A stretch of DNA of 64,000 nt from an uncultured Acholeplasma sp. (GCA_937868795.1 CALMNM010000153.1:22563-86562); one strand, 5' to 3'; numbered from the stretch's first letter, positions 9,048 to 17,750 are shown. The notes: a model not told the origin generated them from the letters alone. Program-made: numbers and translations.

Positions 9048-10127
9048 TTATCTAACAATGTAATTATCTTGAACGTTATTGATGGTTTCAATACGCTTCT
9101 TCGCAAACACTTTCGCAGCTTGTTGTGTATGAATTCCTTCACGATCAGCGATCTTAAAGATTTCTAAGAGACGATCATAAATCTTCTCGATGTCACGTGT
9201 GGCACGTCCAATATTGTATTCCTTTAATTCATGATAGACATTGATGAGTCCACCTGCGTTAATGACAAAGTCTGGAGCATAAAGGATGCCCATATCCTTG
9301 ATCATATTGCCGTGAATATCTTCTTCTAGAAGCACGTTATTGGCAGTACCTGCAATAACTTTCGCTTTAATTTGTGGGATCGTTTGATCATTTAAGACTC
9401 CACCAAGTGCACAGGGCACAATCACATCAACATCGGCTGAAAAATACTTTTCTGGTGCGATAAATTCAACATCTGGATGTTCCTTTTTCATACGTTCGAT
9501 ATGTTTAGGATTGATTTCAGAGAAATAAATCTTCTTCGCTTTCGCTTCTACTAACTTCTTAATTAAATAATAGCCCGTTTGCCCTGCACCTTGAACAGCA
9601 AATGAATATTTCGTGAAATCTTCATCACCAAACTTATATTGGAGTGCAGCACGGATTCCATGGAACGCACCAAGCGCTGTCATGGGGGATGGATTGCCTG
9701 ATTTTCCTTCAAGTCCTACGACGTGATCGGTTTCCATCGCAACGAAATCCATGTCTTTCGTACTTGTATTAACGTCTTCTGCGGTAATATAACGTCCATT
9801 TAAACTTTGGACATAACGACCGAGAGCTCTGAAATAACCTTCATTTTTCATTTGATCAGGATCACCGATCAAGACGGTTTTACCGCCACCAAGATTTAAG
9901 CCTGCAGCGGCAGCTTTGTAGGTCATACCTCTTGCTAATCTTAAGCAGTCAATGACCGCTTCTTCTTCGCTTGCATAGTTCCACAGTCTAGTTCCACCAA
10001 GGGCTGGACCTAATGTGGTGTTGTGTATGCAGGTAATCCCTTTTAATCCTGTCGTCTTATCATAAAAATAGACGACTTGCTCGTACCGGTGTTTAGCCAT
10101 GTACTCAAAATGCTTGAAATCGCTCAT
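9048..10127 (-). CDS. Glu/Leu/Phe/Val dehydrogenase, leucine dehydrogenase-type
   Basis: 359-residue NAD-dependent amino-acid dehydrogenase converting a branched-chain amino acid to its 2-oxoacid with NADH and ammonia release. TLGPALGGTRLW, RLARGMTYKAAAAGLNLGGGK with the catalytic Lys, AEDVNTS, and the Rossmann stretch FAVQGAGQTGYYL match the family. The size is that of Leu/Val dehydrogenases and is shorter than glutamate dehydrogenases (about 410-450). It leads the operon with the 2-oxoacid:ferredoxin oxidoreductase, giving a path from amino acid to acyl-CoA, NADH and reduced ferredoxin. Confidence 0.9.
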   Translation of the reverse strand: MSDFKHFEYMAKHRYEQVVYFYDKTTGLKGITCIHNTTLGPALGGTRLWNYASEEEAVIDCLRLARGMTYKAAAAGLNLGGGKTVLIGDPDQMKNEGYFRALGRYVQSLNGRYITAEDVNTSTKDMDFVAMETDHVVGLEGKSGNPSPMTALGAFHGIRAALQYKFGDEDFTKYSFAVQGAGQTGYYLIKKLVEAKAKKIYFSEINPKHIERMKKEHPDVEFIAPEKYFSADVDVIVPCALGGVLNDQTIPQIKAKVIAGTANNVLLEEDIHGNMIKDMGILYAPDFVINAGGLINVYHELKEYNIGRATRDIEKIYDRLLEIFKIADREGIHTQQAAKVFAKKRIETINNVQDNYIVR

Positions 10128-10147
10128 GTTATTCTCCCTTCAATTTC

Positions 10148-10161
10148 TTAAAGCGCTTACA
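10148..10161 (-). promoter_or_regulatory. cre-like CcpA operator of the amino-acid fermentation operon
   Basis: Minus strand reads TGTAAGCGCTTTAA, 13 of 14 matches to TGWAARCGYTWNCW. It lies just downstream of the TATAAT at 10168-10173, so near +1 of the transcript. That position blocks transcription in known CcpA repression. It implies the operon is shut down when preferred sugars are present, if the genome encodes CcpA. Confidence 0.6.
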
Positions 10162-10167
10162 TCTCAT

Positions 10168-10219
10168 ATTATAACACACGTTATATGATTTATCATATAA
10201 ATTTTTGAAGAATGGTCAA
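10168..10219 (-). promoter_or_regulatory. Promoter region of the leucine dehydrogenase operon
   Basis: Proximal extended -10 TGTTATAAT with TATAAT at 10168-10173. A second possible promoter lies upstream: TTGACC (10214-10219) and TATGAT (10192-10197) with a 16-base spacer. The palindrome at 10181-10200 covers the upstream part of the first and the -10 of the second. Confidence 0.5.
10181..10200. promoter_or_regulatory. Perfect 9-2-9 palindrome, candidate operator
   Basis: TTATATGAT-TT-ATCATATAA is a perfect inverted repeat directly upstream of the -10 box of the leucine dehydrogenase operon. Its position and symmetry fit a dimeric repressor or activator. The regulator is not identified. Confidence 0.45.
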
Positions 10220-10321
10220 GGGGTGGGTTTCATCTGTTTTCATCGTTTATTTTTATGAAAATCAATCATGAAAGAAAACAGATAGGTTAGATAACCTCTA
10301 AATATTAACAAGAATCTCTAT

Positions 10322-10344
10322 AAAAAAAGACCTCAAAAGAGGTC
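10322..10344 (-). terminator. Terminator of the CAT-like gene
   Basis: Stem GACCTC / GAGGTC (10329-10334 with 10339-10344) with an AAAA loop, then a T7 tract on the minus strand. It overlaps the TGA stop of the CAT-like gene. Confidence 0.8.
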
Positions 10345-10978
10345 ATTTCCATTCATTAATGGCTTTTTGAAGATTTTGAATCAATACGCCTACATGTCTA
10401 CCATCGACGAAAGCATGATGTGATTCAATCGCAAAGGGCATCAGATATCGTCCATTCATAGGTTCGAATTTTCCCCAAGCTACACGAGGGATAGCATCCT
10501 TGTTATCAATCATGTGAGCGTGTGATACCTGCATGAAACTTGCCCAAGGAAACGTTGTGATATAGACGAGATCTTGCCTTTCTTCTTCGGAATAATCGAT
10601 AAATACTGAGCCTTGCTTTAGTGATTTGTCTTTAGCCTGTTCGATAAACGCAAGCAAATCTTCATGATAATCAACTGTCACGATTTTAAATTGTTCAGAG
10701 TTTGGTATTTGATCGGTGAATGATGGATGAATTTGATCCATTAGATAAGGCTCACCGTCAATAAAGCGATATCGATAATTCTCGATTTGATTCATTTCAC
10801 TTATGACAAGGTGCATAAAACTTAGGTAAAACGATAAATCTCTTTTCTTTACTTCTTGATAAAAGTGCGTGATATCGAGTTGAAATGTCATCATATACAT
10901 CGGAACATCGATATCTTTATAAAAGAGATAGGTTTGTTTCCTATTCCACGTTTCTAGATCAATTTTCTTCATCGTCAT
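10343..10978 (-). CDS. Chloramphenicol acetyltransferase-like protein
   Basis: 211-residue member of the type A (classical) CAT fold. The catalytic His lies in SHHAFVDGRHVG near residue 189 (classical CAT has HHAVCDG), and the early FTxRxxD-like segment is replaced by YLFYKDIDVPMYMMTF. Length matches CAT (about 215). Many chromosomal homologues are of unproven function, so drug resistance should not be assumed. It overlaps the upstream hydrolase gene by 20 bases. Confidence 0.8.
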   Translation of the reverse strand: MTMKKIDLETWNRKQTYLFYKDIDVPMYMMTFQLDITHFYQEVKKRDLSFYLSFMHLVISEMNQIENYRYRFIDGEPYLMDQIHPSFTDQIPNSEQFKIVTVDYHEDLLAFIEQAKDKSLKQGSVFIDYSEEERQDLVYITTFPWASFMQVSHAHMIDNKDAIPRVAWGKFEPMNGRYLMPFAIESHHAFVDGRHVGVLIQNLQKAINEWK

Positions 10979-11885
10979 CCCTCATAAACTGAATCCGTTT
11001 TTGAATCATATTCTTGATTAATTTGCTGTAAAAGACTGCATCATAACCATGGACTGTTTTTAATGTATGATACTCCTTGACTGGAACACCTGCTTCACTC
11101 AAACGTCTTGCATATTCAATCGCTTCATCTCTTAAACAATCGTATTGTGCTGTTTCAATATACGCCTTAGGTAGGTTATGGAGTTTAGCTAAGGATGGTG
11201 ATGCATACTCAATCATCCCTAAATCGCCATTCTTTAAGTAAAGTTCCCACATGCTTTTGTTTAGGATGGAATTCCACATCGGTGTATCATGATATTCTTT
11301 CATTGATGGCGTATTTTGCAATACATCAATCACAGGGTACAAAAGCATCTGTCGCTTGATTTTAGGCCCATCAAAATCTCTTGCTAATAGCGTGACCGCT
11401 GTGGCAAGGTTACCTCCTGCAGAATCTCCCGCGACTGATAAGTTATTCGGATCTATCTTCAAGAAATCTGCGTGTTCTTTCATGAATTGTAACGCGTGGT
11501 AACAATCGAACAAACCGACAGGAAAAGGATATTTTGGAGCGAGATGATAGCGGACATAGAGGGCACGTTGATTGGTTTCCATGATGATACTTTGAAGCAT
11601 GCCTATGTGTACTGGTGTACCTTCCATCTGGAAACCACCGCCATGAATGTAAAGCAACCCAGGAGCAATGCCTTTCTGATCCTTTTTCTCATAGAGCGTG
11701 ACTTTAATTTTCATGTGATTATAACCACGAATAATAAATACCTTTTTGCGTATCCCTTTTTTGGTGCGTGTAAAAAGCATCGTCAAATTGAAGACCATAT
11801 TGGCAGTCATGCGACGAAGTTTCGTATAACGTGTAAATTTAAGTGGCTTTAAGATGAGTAATTCAGGATCTATATGATATGCCAT
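10959..11885 (-). CDS. Alpha/beta hydrolase, HSL (hormone-sensitive lipase) family esterase
   Basis: 308-residue esterase. The oxyanion-hole motif YIHGGGF near residue 79, nucleophile elbow GDSAGGNLA near 155, the acid in YDCLRDE and the His in TVHGYD complete the family pattern. Cytoplasmic by lack of signal peptide. Substrate unknown, probably short-chain esters. Co-transcribed with the CAT-like gene, whose start lies inside it. Confidence 0.88.
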   Translation of the reverse strand: MAYHIDPELLILKPLKFTRYTKLRRMTANMVFNLTMLFTRTKKGIRKKVFIIRGYNHMKIKVTLYEKKDQKGIAPGLLYIHGGGFQMEGTPVHIGMLQSIIMETNQRALYVRYHLAPKYPFPVGLFDCYHALQFMKEHADFLKIDPNNLSVAGDSAGGNLATAVTLLARDFDGPKIKRQMLLYPVIDVLQNTPSMKEYHDTPMWNSILNKSMWELYLKNGDLGMIEYASPSLAKLHNLPKAYIETAQYDCLRDEAIEYARRLSEAGVPVKEYHTLKTVHGYDAVFYSKLIKNMIQKRIQFMRDDDEEN

Positions 11886-11893
11886 GATACTCC

Positions 11894-12319
11894 TTATTTT
11901 TTAAAGAGGGATAAATACTCCTGATATCCTTCTTTTTCTAGATCTTCAACTTTAATAAATCGTAATGAAGCGGAATTGATGCAGTAACGATAGCCACCTA
12001 ATTCTCTAGGTCCATCATTAAAAAGATGTCCTAAATGACTATCGGCTTCCTTACTTCTCACTTCAGTACGTATCATTCCATATGTACGATCCATTTTTGT
12101 CGTTAATGGTTTGATGGCTTTGGCAAAACTAGGCCAACCGCAGTCACTGTCAAATTTGTCTTCGGAACTAAAGAGAGGTTCTCCAGAAACAATATCGACA
12201 TAAAGCCCTTTTTCATGATGATTCCAAAACTCATTTTGGAATGGTCGTTCTGTTCCATTCTCTTGTGTCACATAAAATTGGATTGGCGTTAATCGTTTTT
12301 TCAGTTCATCTTTATTCAT
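11894..12319 (-). CDS. msrB: Peptide-methionine (R)-S-oxide reductase MsrB
   Basis: 141-residue repair enzyme reducing methionine-R-sulfoxide in proteins. [13 protein letters not shown] supplies the candidate resolving Cys, [11 protein letters not shown] and the catalytic [12 protein letters not shown] are present. The paired CxxC zinc ligands of other MsrB forms are absent, so this is the zinc-free type. ATG at 12319 is chosen because GGGTGAT sits at proper spacing upstream. An in-frame GTG three codons earlier is less likely. Confidence 0.93.
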   Translation of the reverse strand: MNKDELKKRLTPIQFYVTQENGTERPFQNEFWNHHEKGLYVDIVSGEPLFSSEDKFDSDCGWPSFAKAIKPLTTKMDRTYGMIRTEVRSKEADSHLGHLFNDGPRELGGYRYCINSASLRFIKVEDLEKEGYQEYLSLFKK

Positions 12320-12386
12320 TTTTATCACCCAATCTTAGTGTACCATAGATGGATAAAACCATCATTTTTCATGCCTTGATGAAGAA

Positions 12387-14720
12387 TTAAGTGTGAAGGT
12401 GTTGAATATGCTTAGCCAAGCTAGTCACTTCTTCGAATAATATCTTTAGATTGTCTTCCATGTGAATCAGAAGGTTTTGCTTAGCCTCTTCGAGCATTCG
12501 ATTGAGGACCCACACGGCACGTTTTCCACTGACATATGCACATGAACCTTTAAAGTAGTGTACCGCTTGAATGATGTCTTCTTTATTTTTTCCAATTATC
12601 GCAGTTTCTATTTGCTTTAAATCTTTCGCATATTCCTTCAAGAAGATTGAAAGGACTTCAGATGCAATACTTTCAGAACCTTCAAAACGTTTATGAAAAT
12701 CTTGTTCATCCCATGTGAAGAGATCATCAGGCACGTGTAAAACATCTTGTGTTTGCATATATTTACGCAAAATTTGTTTTAAATGATCCATGTTGATTGG
12801 TTTAAAAATGACATCATTGATCTTGGCTGATTTTTTTAGATCATAATCATTAAAGTAAGCATTCGCGGTGACAGCAACAATGGTGATCTTTTCAAAGTTT
12901 TTTCCTAAAGATCGAATACGTCGTGTCGTCTCTATCCCATCCATGACAGGCATTTGAATATCCATCAATATGAGATCAACAGTTTCTCTTTTAACCATTT
13001 CTATCGCTTTTTCACCGCTTTCAGCGAGCAAGACATCGATGCCTTCCTTGATGAGAATGGATTCTAAAGCAATCCGGTTTAACCGATTATCATCCACCAC
13101 TAATGCAGTCCCATGTAACACAACACCATAGGAACGATCATCATTTGTCTTGGTATGTTGCAGTTGAGCATGACTCATCTTATGCATCAATACTGTACGT
13201 GAGAATGGGGATTCGATGATGATATCGATTTTTCTTGATTGGCGTAATATCGGGTGATCAAAGACCATCATCAAACATGATGGGGTTCCATAGGTTTCCT
13301 TATATTGATCGATATCTTCCATCGTTTTGATCTTATGATCCAGCATAATAAAATCGACTTTATGTCCATCATACTGATCGATTGGAAGCACATGCGCTCC
13401 CATTGAGGAAAGTGCATCGATGAGTTGTTTTTCCTCTCCTGATTCACTCATCCACAGGACTCGCTTTTGATGAGTTGCTGAAAAGTCCATCGGACTACCC
13501 TTTTGAAGAGGGATATCGATTGTAAATGTGGATCCTTGATTCAATGTGCTATCGACAGTAATTTGTCCTTTCAATAGATCAACCCAACGTTTGACAATGG
13601 GTAAGCCCAACCCTGCACCCTGATATTGACGTTGGGAGGTCATATCCACTTGAAAGAAAGGATCATAGAGTTGACCCATATGTTCATAAGCAATCCCAAT
13701 TCCTGTATCTTTGATATGAATACGGATGGTATGAGGTTCATCAGAAATGCGTTCAATCAAGCACGTGATACTGCCTGTTTGGGTAAATTTGATCGCATTG
13801 TCAATAAGCTGAGTGAGGATTTGTCTTAGTTTAATGACATCCCCTACAAGATCATAATTGATACGATAATCAAACTTGAAGATAAACTCCAACCCTTTTT
13901 GATCGAGTAATCGCTTGTATGAGCGGTAAATTCTTAAGACCTCTTCTTCCATGTTAAAAGCAAACAATTCAACATGCGTTTCGGATTCATATGGCATTAT
14001 GTCTAACAAATGATCAATTAAGGTGTTTAAACCTTCACTGGCCTCTTGACCTAAACGAAGATAAGATCTTTGTTCTTCTGTAAGTTCTGTGGTCGATAAC
14101 AAATAAAGCGCATGATGAATGCCACCAAGAGGAGTTTTCATTTCATGTGACATATTTTGCATAAAGTTTGTTTGTATGAATGGAAGGGTATTTTTCTTTG
14201 AAGTCATCTGCCGTTGTCTATAAAATGCGTCTTGATATACTTTTGCAATCATGGATAAACTAGATTCATTTACAGACGATTGACTTTGTGACATGCGGAT
14301 GTTTTCTAATAAGAGAAAGCCAAAACAGAGATTTTCATGCATAAGTGGTATCATGATGGCTGATTTGGTTAAGTAATCAGAAAAGAATGCTTGAGAATTT
14401 TTTCGGTTCAGGTGTTCAATGTCCTCGATAATGGTCATCTTACCTTGTTGATGAAATGCTTTCCAAGGGAAATCATCCTCATGTTGGATAAGATAAATAT
14501 GGGTGTTTCGACTCATGACACCTACATGACACCATTGAACACTTACGCGAATCGAGGTCATTGATTCATCATAGATCATGATACTTGCTCTGTCCATATG
14601 ATAAAACAAACAAAGATCGCCTAAGGTTTCTTTCATTGCACTAAAAAAATGATCGGTGCTGGTATCAATCATGGTTTCGGTTATCTTGATGATGAGGTCT
14701 TGAGATGATAACGAGGGCAC
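12387..14720 (-). CDS. Hybrid sensor histidine kinase (GAF-HisKA-HATPase-REC-Hpt)
   Basis: 777-residue cytoplasmic hybrid kinase. An N-terminal GAF-like sensor covers residues about 15-175. HisKA has the phospho-His in NMSHEMKTPLGG (His192), and HATPase_c follows with DNAIKFT, DTGIGI and GAGLGLP. A degenerate receiver-like segment comes next, then a true receiver (VVDDNRLNR, LILMDIQMPVMDG with the phospho-Asp), and a C-terminal Hpt domain with AVHYFKGSCAYV. No transmembrane segment is evident, so it senses an internal cue. No response regulator gene is adjacent. GTG start with AAGGAAG ribosome site. Confidence 0.92.
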   Translation of the reverse strand: MPSLSSQDLIIKITETMIDTSTDHFFSAMKETLGDLCLFYHMDRASIMIYDESMTSIRVSVQWCHVGVMSRNTHIYLIQHEDDFPWKAFHQQGKMTIIEDIEHLNRKNSQAFFSDYLTKSAIMIPLMHENLCFGFLLLENIRMSQSQSSVNESSLSMIAKVYQDAFYRQRQMTSKKNTLPFIQTNFMQNMSHEMKTPLGGIHHALYLLSTTELTEEQRSYLRLGQEASEGLNTLIDHLLDIMPYESETHVELFAFNMEEEVLRIYRSYKRLLDQKGLEFIFKFDYRINYDLVGDVIKLRQILTQLIDNAIKFTQTGSITCLIERISDEPHTIRIHIKDTGIGIAYEHMGQLYDPFFQVDMTSQRQYQGAGLGLPIVKRWVDLLKGQITVDSTLNQGSTFTIDIPLQKGSPMDFSATHQKRVLWMSESGEEKQLIDALSSMGAHVLPIDQYDGHKVDFIMLDHKIKTMEDIDQYKETYGTPSCLMMVFDHPILRQSRKIDIIIESPFSRTVLMHKMSHAQLQHTKTNDDRSYGVVLHGTALVVDDNRLNRIALESILIKEGIDVLLAESGEKAIEMVKRETVDLILMDIQMPVMDGIETTRRIRSLGKNFEKITIVAVTANAYFNDYDLKKSAKINDVIFKPINMDHLKQILRKYMQTQDVLHVPDDLFTWDEQDFHKRFEGSESIASEVLSIFLKEYAKDLKQIETAIIGKNKEDIIQAVHYFKGSCAYVSGKRAVWVLNRMLEEAKQNLLIHMEDNLKILFEEVTSLAKHIQHLHT

Positions 14721-14801
14721 TGGACCACTTCCTTTATGGGATAAGCTCTTAATTTAATTATAGCCGATAAAAAAGAAAAACAACATGTCTTTCTTCTTTA
14801 T

Positions 14802-14826
14802 AAAAAGAAAAGGGAATGATTTCCCC
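14802..14826 (-). terminator. Weak terminator after the PgpA-like gene
   Basis: Short stem GGGAA / TTCCC (14812-14816 with 14821-14825) followed on the minus strand by TTTTCTTTTT. Confidence 0.5.
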
Positions 14827-15348
14827 TTATAGGTTTGCGAAGCGATGAGCAATCGATGATGCTGCTGCTGCAGCGATGGCTCCTACGATATCATCTAAAA
14901 ATGTGTTACAGCGACCACCTTTTTTTCCTTCTTCATCAAGTCGACCAATAATGCCTGGTTTCACTTTATCAACATAACCAAAATTGGTAAATCCAATGGA
15001 TCCGTAGACATTGACAATCGATAATGCTAAAACTTCATCAATGCCATAAAGTCCGTAATCATTATTGAGCATCGATAATAGGGGTTCCGAAAGTTTGTTT
15101 TGTTCTGCTAATATATCTAATTCAAGACCTGTTAAAATGGCATGTTGAACTTCACGCTTCATGACGACACGTTTGACATGTTCAAGACAAAGTTCAAAGG
15201 TGAGTTGAGGAATATATTTTTTCTGAAGATCTAAGGTAATCTGTGCCATGTCTTCAAGAATCACGCCTCGTGCTTCGAGTCGTTTGACGACAACATCGTA
15301 TTTTTCTAAATCATTAAGGCGATTGGTATCTGCGTTTTGTGTGTTCAT
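14827..15348 (-). CDS. Phosphatidylglycerophosphatase A-related protein (YutG family)
   Basis: 173-residue PgpA-related protein. The C-terminal motif GRCNTFLDDIVGAIAAAAAS is characteristic of this family, and the mid region YGLYGIDEVLALSIVNVYGSIGFTNFGYVDK matches the Bacillus YutG form, which lacks the extra membrane spans of E. coli PgpA. Possible role in phosphatidylglycerol synthesis, but the catalytic status of YutG-type proteins is uncertain. Confidence 0.8.
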   Translation of the reverse strand: MNTQNADTNRLNDLEKYDVVVKRLEARGVILEDMAQITLDLQKKYIPQLTFELCLEHVKRVVMKREVQHAILTGLELDILAEQNKLSEPLLSMLNNDYGLYGIDEVLALSIVNVYGSIGFTNFGYVDKVKPGIIGRLDEEGKKGGRCNTFLDDIVGAIAAAAASSIAHRFANL

Positions 15349-15410
15349 AGTATCTTTTCCCTCCTGAGGTGGTAAACATTATTATACGTCGATTTACATC
15401 AATAAACAAG

Positions 15411-15441
15411 ATAAAAAATGATGGAAAATCCACCATCATTT
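15411..15441 (-). terminator. Terminator after the YerC gene
   Basis: Nine-base stem AAATGATGG / CCATCATTT (15416-15424 with 15433-15441) with T-rich 3' side on the minus strand. Confidence 0.65.
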
Positions 15442-15732
15442 ATTTCTTATCTTTTTCAAAATGAGTTTATATCCATCCGCACCATAAGATAGGGCACGAT
15501 TCACGCGAGAAATGGTCGCTGTCGAGGCATGCGTTTCTTGAGTGATGTGCGCATACGAGATGTGATCATCAAGAAGTAAAGCCACTCTGATTCGTTGTCC
15601 CAAATCCTGAAGTTCATTCACAGTGCATAGATCTTCAAAAAAACGATAACATTCTTCTTTGTTTTCGAGAGCTAAAATGGCATCAAAAAGTAAATCCAAA
15701 TCTTGACTTTGAAACTTTGATTGATAACTCAT
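15436..15732 (-). CDS. YerC/YecD family TrpR-related DNA-binding protein
   Basis: 98-residue helical protein of the Trp-repressor superfamily. LCTVNELQDLGQRIRVALLL and the helix-turn-helix SYAHITQETHASTATISRVNRAL are the family core. Members act as transcription regulators of unknown regulon. It overlaps the end of nothing, but lies 10 bases after the PLC-like gene and is probably co-transcribed with it. Confidence 0.88.
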   Translation of the reverse strand: MSYQSKFQSQDLDLLFDAILALENKEECYRFFEDLCTVNELQDLGQRIRVALLLDDHISYAHITQETHASTATISRVNRALSYGADGYKLILKKIRNK

Positions 15733-15742
15733 AGTGTCCTCC

Positions 15743-16840
15743 TTAAGTCGTGAAACGAATGATCATGTATCCACCAAGATCTATCATGTCATCATCATTT
15801 AAATCTTTCCGTCCAGACGTAAAGTCAGAGGTTAAGATTTGTGCACCGCTCGATAGTGCAGCCATATAACGACTTTGATCGAAGATGAGGGAGTCATCAA
15901 TACGGGTTCTTACGATATAGCCTTGTTCAACTAATGATTGGATCGATTCGACATCTACATCGTTGTGAACGATGAAGGACGCATAATCATGCTCGAGATC
16001 ATCTGCGTATGAACCGATGAACATCGCTTGGGTTTCCATTGAAGGATCGATGGCTTCATAACGATCGTTAAACTCTGAAGGGTGAAGAACAATGATGATT
16101 TTTCCTAGCATATCCTGAATGCTTGGCCAACCGATAGTGGTCACTGTCTCTTTGACAGTTAAGTCACCTATCATAAGATCATTCGGTTGATATAAATGAT
16201 CACCTAGTTGATCTTTGATCAATTGATCAAGTTGTAGCAATTCCTCGGTTTCAATTTGTTGTAGAGCATGATCAAGAATCATCCAATCTGTTTTAACTTC
16301 AATCAAAAGGATGATTGGGATATGCACAGGATTATTTTCTGAGTATAATCTCATTTCTTCTAATGCAAGAGCAAAATTAGGTGCGACACTCGAATTATCA
16401 ACGAGAGGAACGTGAGTCAACATAAACGAATCCTTTCGTTTGCGAACATCAAATTCCATACTGCGTATCCCAAGTTGTAGTTGATCAGTAATGGACTGAT
16501 AACTATATTTTAAAGCTCTGGCTTCATCAAATGAGTCACCCAAACCAACAAATAGCCGACCTAAGGATGTGCTCATCCCTTTATAACTGTTATGGCTCGC
16601 AAGAATTTGAATATCATTGAGTTTGATCGTCGGATCATAAAGATCAAAATCGACAAATTGTTCATCATTGATCTCAACGTACTCATTATCCGAATACATC
16701 TCATCGATCCGTTTCATATGTTGAGTTTGAACAATTGAATCAAAGATTTTCACAGAAAAAAGACGTGAGATAATAATCACAACCAAAGCAATAAGTGATA
16801 AAACGATAATCAGTGAAATTTTCGCGATTTTTTTGACCAT
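15743..16840 (-). CDS. Ca2+-dependent PI-PLC-C1-like phosphodiesterase, membrane-anchored
   Basis: 365-residue protein of the TIM-barrel phosphodiesterase superfamily, closest by eye to the bacterial phosphatidylinositol-specific phospholipase C1-like group. One N-terminal membrane helix (about 5-28) leaves the enzyme outside. Active-site His residues lie in ILASHNSYKG near 83 and MLTHVPLVDNSS, with SMEFDVR supplying metal-binding acids. Substrate is uncertain and need not be phosphatidylinositol. It sits between the nucleotidyltransferase and YerC genes. Confidence 0.78.
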   Translation of the reverse strand: MVKKIAKISLIIVLSLIALVVIIISRLFSVKIFDSIVQTQHMKRIDEMYSDNEYVEINDEQFVDFDLYDPTIKLNDIQILASHNSYKGMSTSLGRLFVGLGDSFDEARALKYSYQSITDQLQLGIRSMEFDVRKRKDSFMLTHVPLVDNSSVAPNFALALEEMRLYSENNPVHIPIILLIEVKTDWMILDHALQQIETEELLQLDQLIKDQLGDHLYQPNDLMIGDLTVKETVTTIGWPSIQDMLGKIIIVLHPSEFNDRYEAIDPSMETQAMFIGSYADDLEHDYASFIVHNDVDVESIQSLVEQGYIVRTRIDDSLIFDQSRYMAALSSGAQILTSDFTSGRKDLNDDDMIDLGGYMIIRFTT

Positions 16841-16863
16841 AATTTTCTCCTAATGATAAATAT

Positions 16864-17646
16864 TTAGATATCTTCTTGTTTTTTAAGTTGTTCAATCTGA
16901 AAACGGATTTCTTGAACAAAGGGAGCGTTTGCTTGATAGATTGAAACAATCATATCCAAGATAGCCTCTGCTGAGTTTGCTAGATGACGATAACCTTGTA
17001 GCATAAGAGGGATCTTTGGGTTTAACGTAGGGTATCTTAATTCAAAACGACGTTCTAGATTAAAGGGGTCCTTCATGGCCTTTTCCTCTTTGACAAAAAG
17101 GTGCATGACCGACATAAGATTGGTAAACGCATAAGATTCGATGAAACGCAAGGCAGATAGCTTTTCGCCACGTTGCGCTCGTAAAACACCGACATAGAGA
17201 TTCGTTAATGCCTCATTTAATCGATAATCGGCATCAGTATATTCGATCGGTACAATTTTCCCTTTTTTTTCAAGGAGATGAGGTTCATCATAGTTGTTTC
17301 TTTTCCACACCAATCTTCCTTCATTTTGGGTTACATGAGCCATTTCACTACGTCCAAAAACCGCAAATTCGCCATAAATGCCATCCTGATACATGAATTT
17401 ATACCCATCATTGGTGTTTTTAAAGATATAGGCGAGCGGATATACATCTTCTAACCAAAAGAGCGAATCGATGAATTTATTTTTCTGATCGTCTTCAACG
17501 ACAACAAAAAAATCCAGGTCGGAATAGTCATCCAATCGAGCTAGTTCGACCCCTACCGATCCATGACCAATCAAGGCAAGTGTGTTAGGATATTTCTTCA
17601 AGCTTTCACCAATCGCGTCCAAACGCTTTAACAGTTTATCATTCAA
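16864..17646 (-). CDS. Nucleotidyltransferase-domain protein (ANT-like)
   Basis: 260-residue protein with a pol-beta-type nucleotidyltransferase fold: LIGHGSVGVELARLDDYSDLDFFVVV contains the GS and DxD elements that bind ATP and metal. The helical C-terminal half resembles aminoglycoside adenylyltransferase-like proteins. Substrate unknown. The TTG at 17646 is taken as start because GAGGTG lies 6-7 bases upstream. A longer reading frame would begin within the promoter -10 box at 17665-17670. Confidence 0.72.
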   Translation of the reverse strand: MNDKLLKRLDAIGESLKKYPNTLALIGHGSVGVELARLDDYSDLDFFVVVEDDQKNKFIDSLFWLEDVYPLAYIFKNTNDGYKFMYQDGIYGEFAVFGRSEMAHVTQNEGRLVWKRNNYDEPHLLEKKGKIVPIEYTDADYRLNEALTNLYVGVLRAQRGEKLSALRFIESYAFTNLMSVMHLFVKEEKAMKDPFNLERRFELRYPTLNPKIPLMLQGYRHLANSAEAILDMIVSIYQANAPFVQEIRFQIEQLKKQEDI

Positions 17647-17664
17647 AAGTAACACCTCGATACT

Positions 17665-17732
17665 ATTATAACGCAAAAGAGCAAACTATCTACCGTTTGT
17701 TGGTTGCTTGTTCTATCATAACATCATATAAT
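17665..17732. promoter_or_regulatory. Divergent promoters (nucleotidyltransferase / CDGSH protein)
   Basis: Minus strand TATAAT at 17665-17670 gives the nucleotidyltransferase a very short leader. Plus strand TTGCTT (17704-17709), 17-base spacer and TATAAT (17727-17732) drive the CDGSH gene, whose ribosome site follows almost at once. Confidence 0.6.
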
Positions 17733-17750
17733 GAAATTGGAGGGATTACT

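Noticed and set aside
10343..10978. CAT-like gene as an acquired antibiotic-resistance element.
   Set aside because: No mobile element, repeat or composition change around it; chromosomal CAT-like proteins are common and often not resistance genes.
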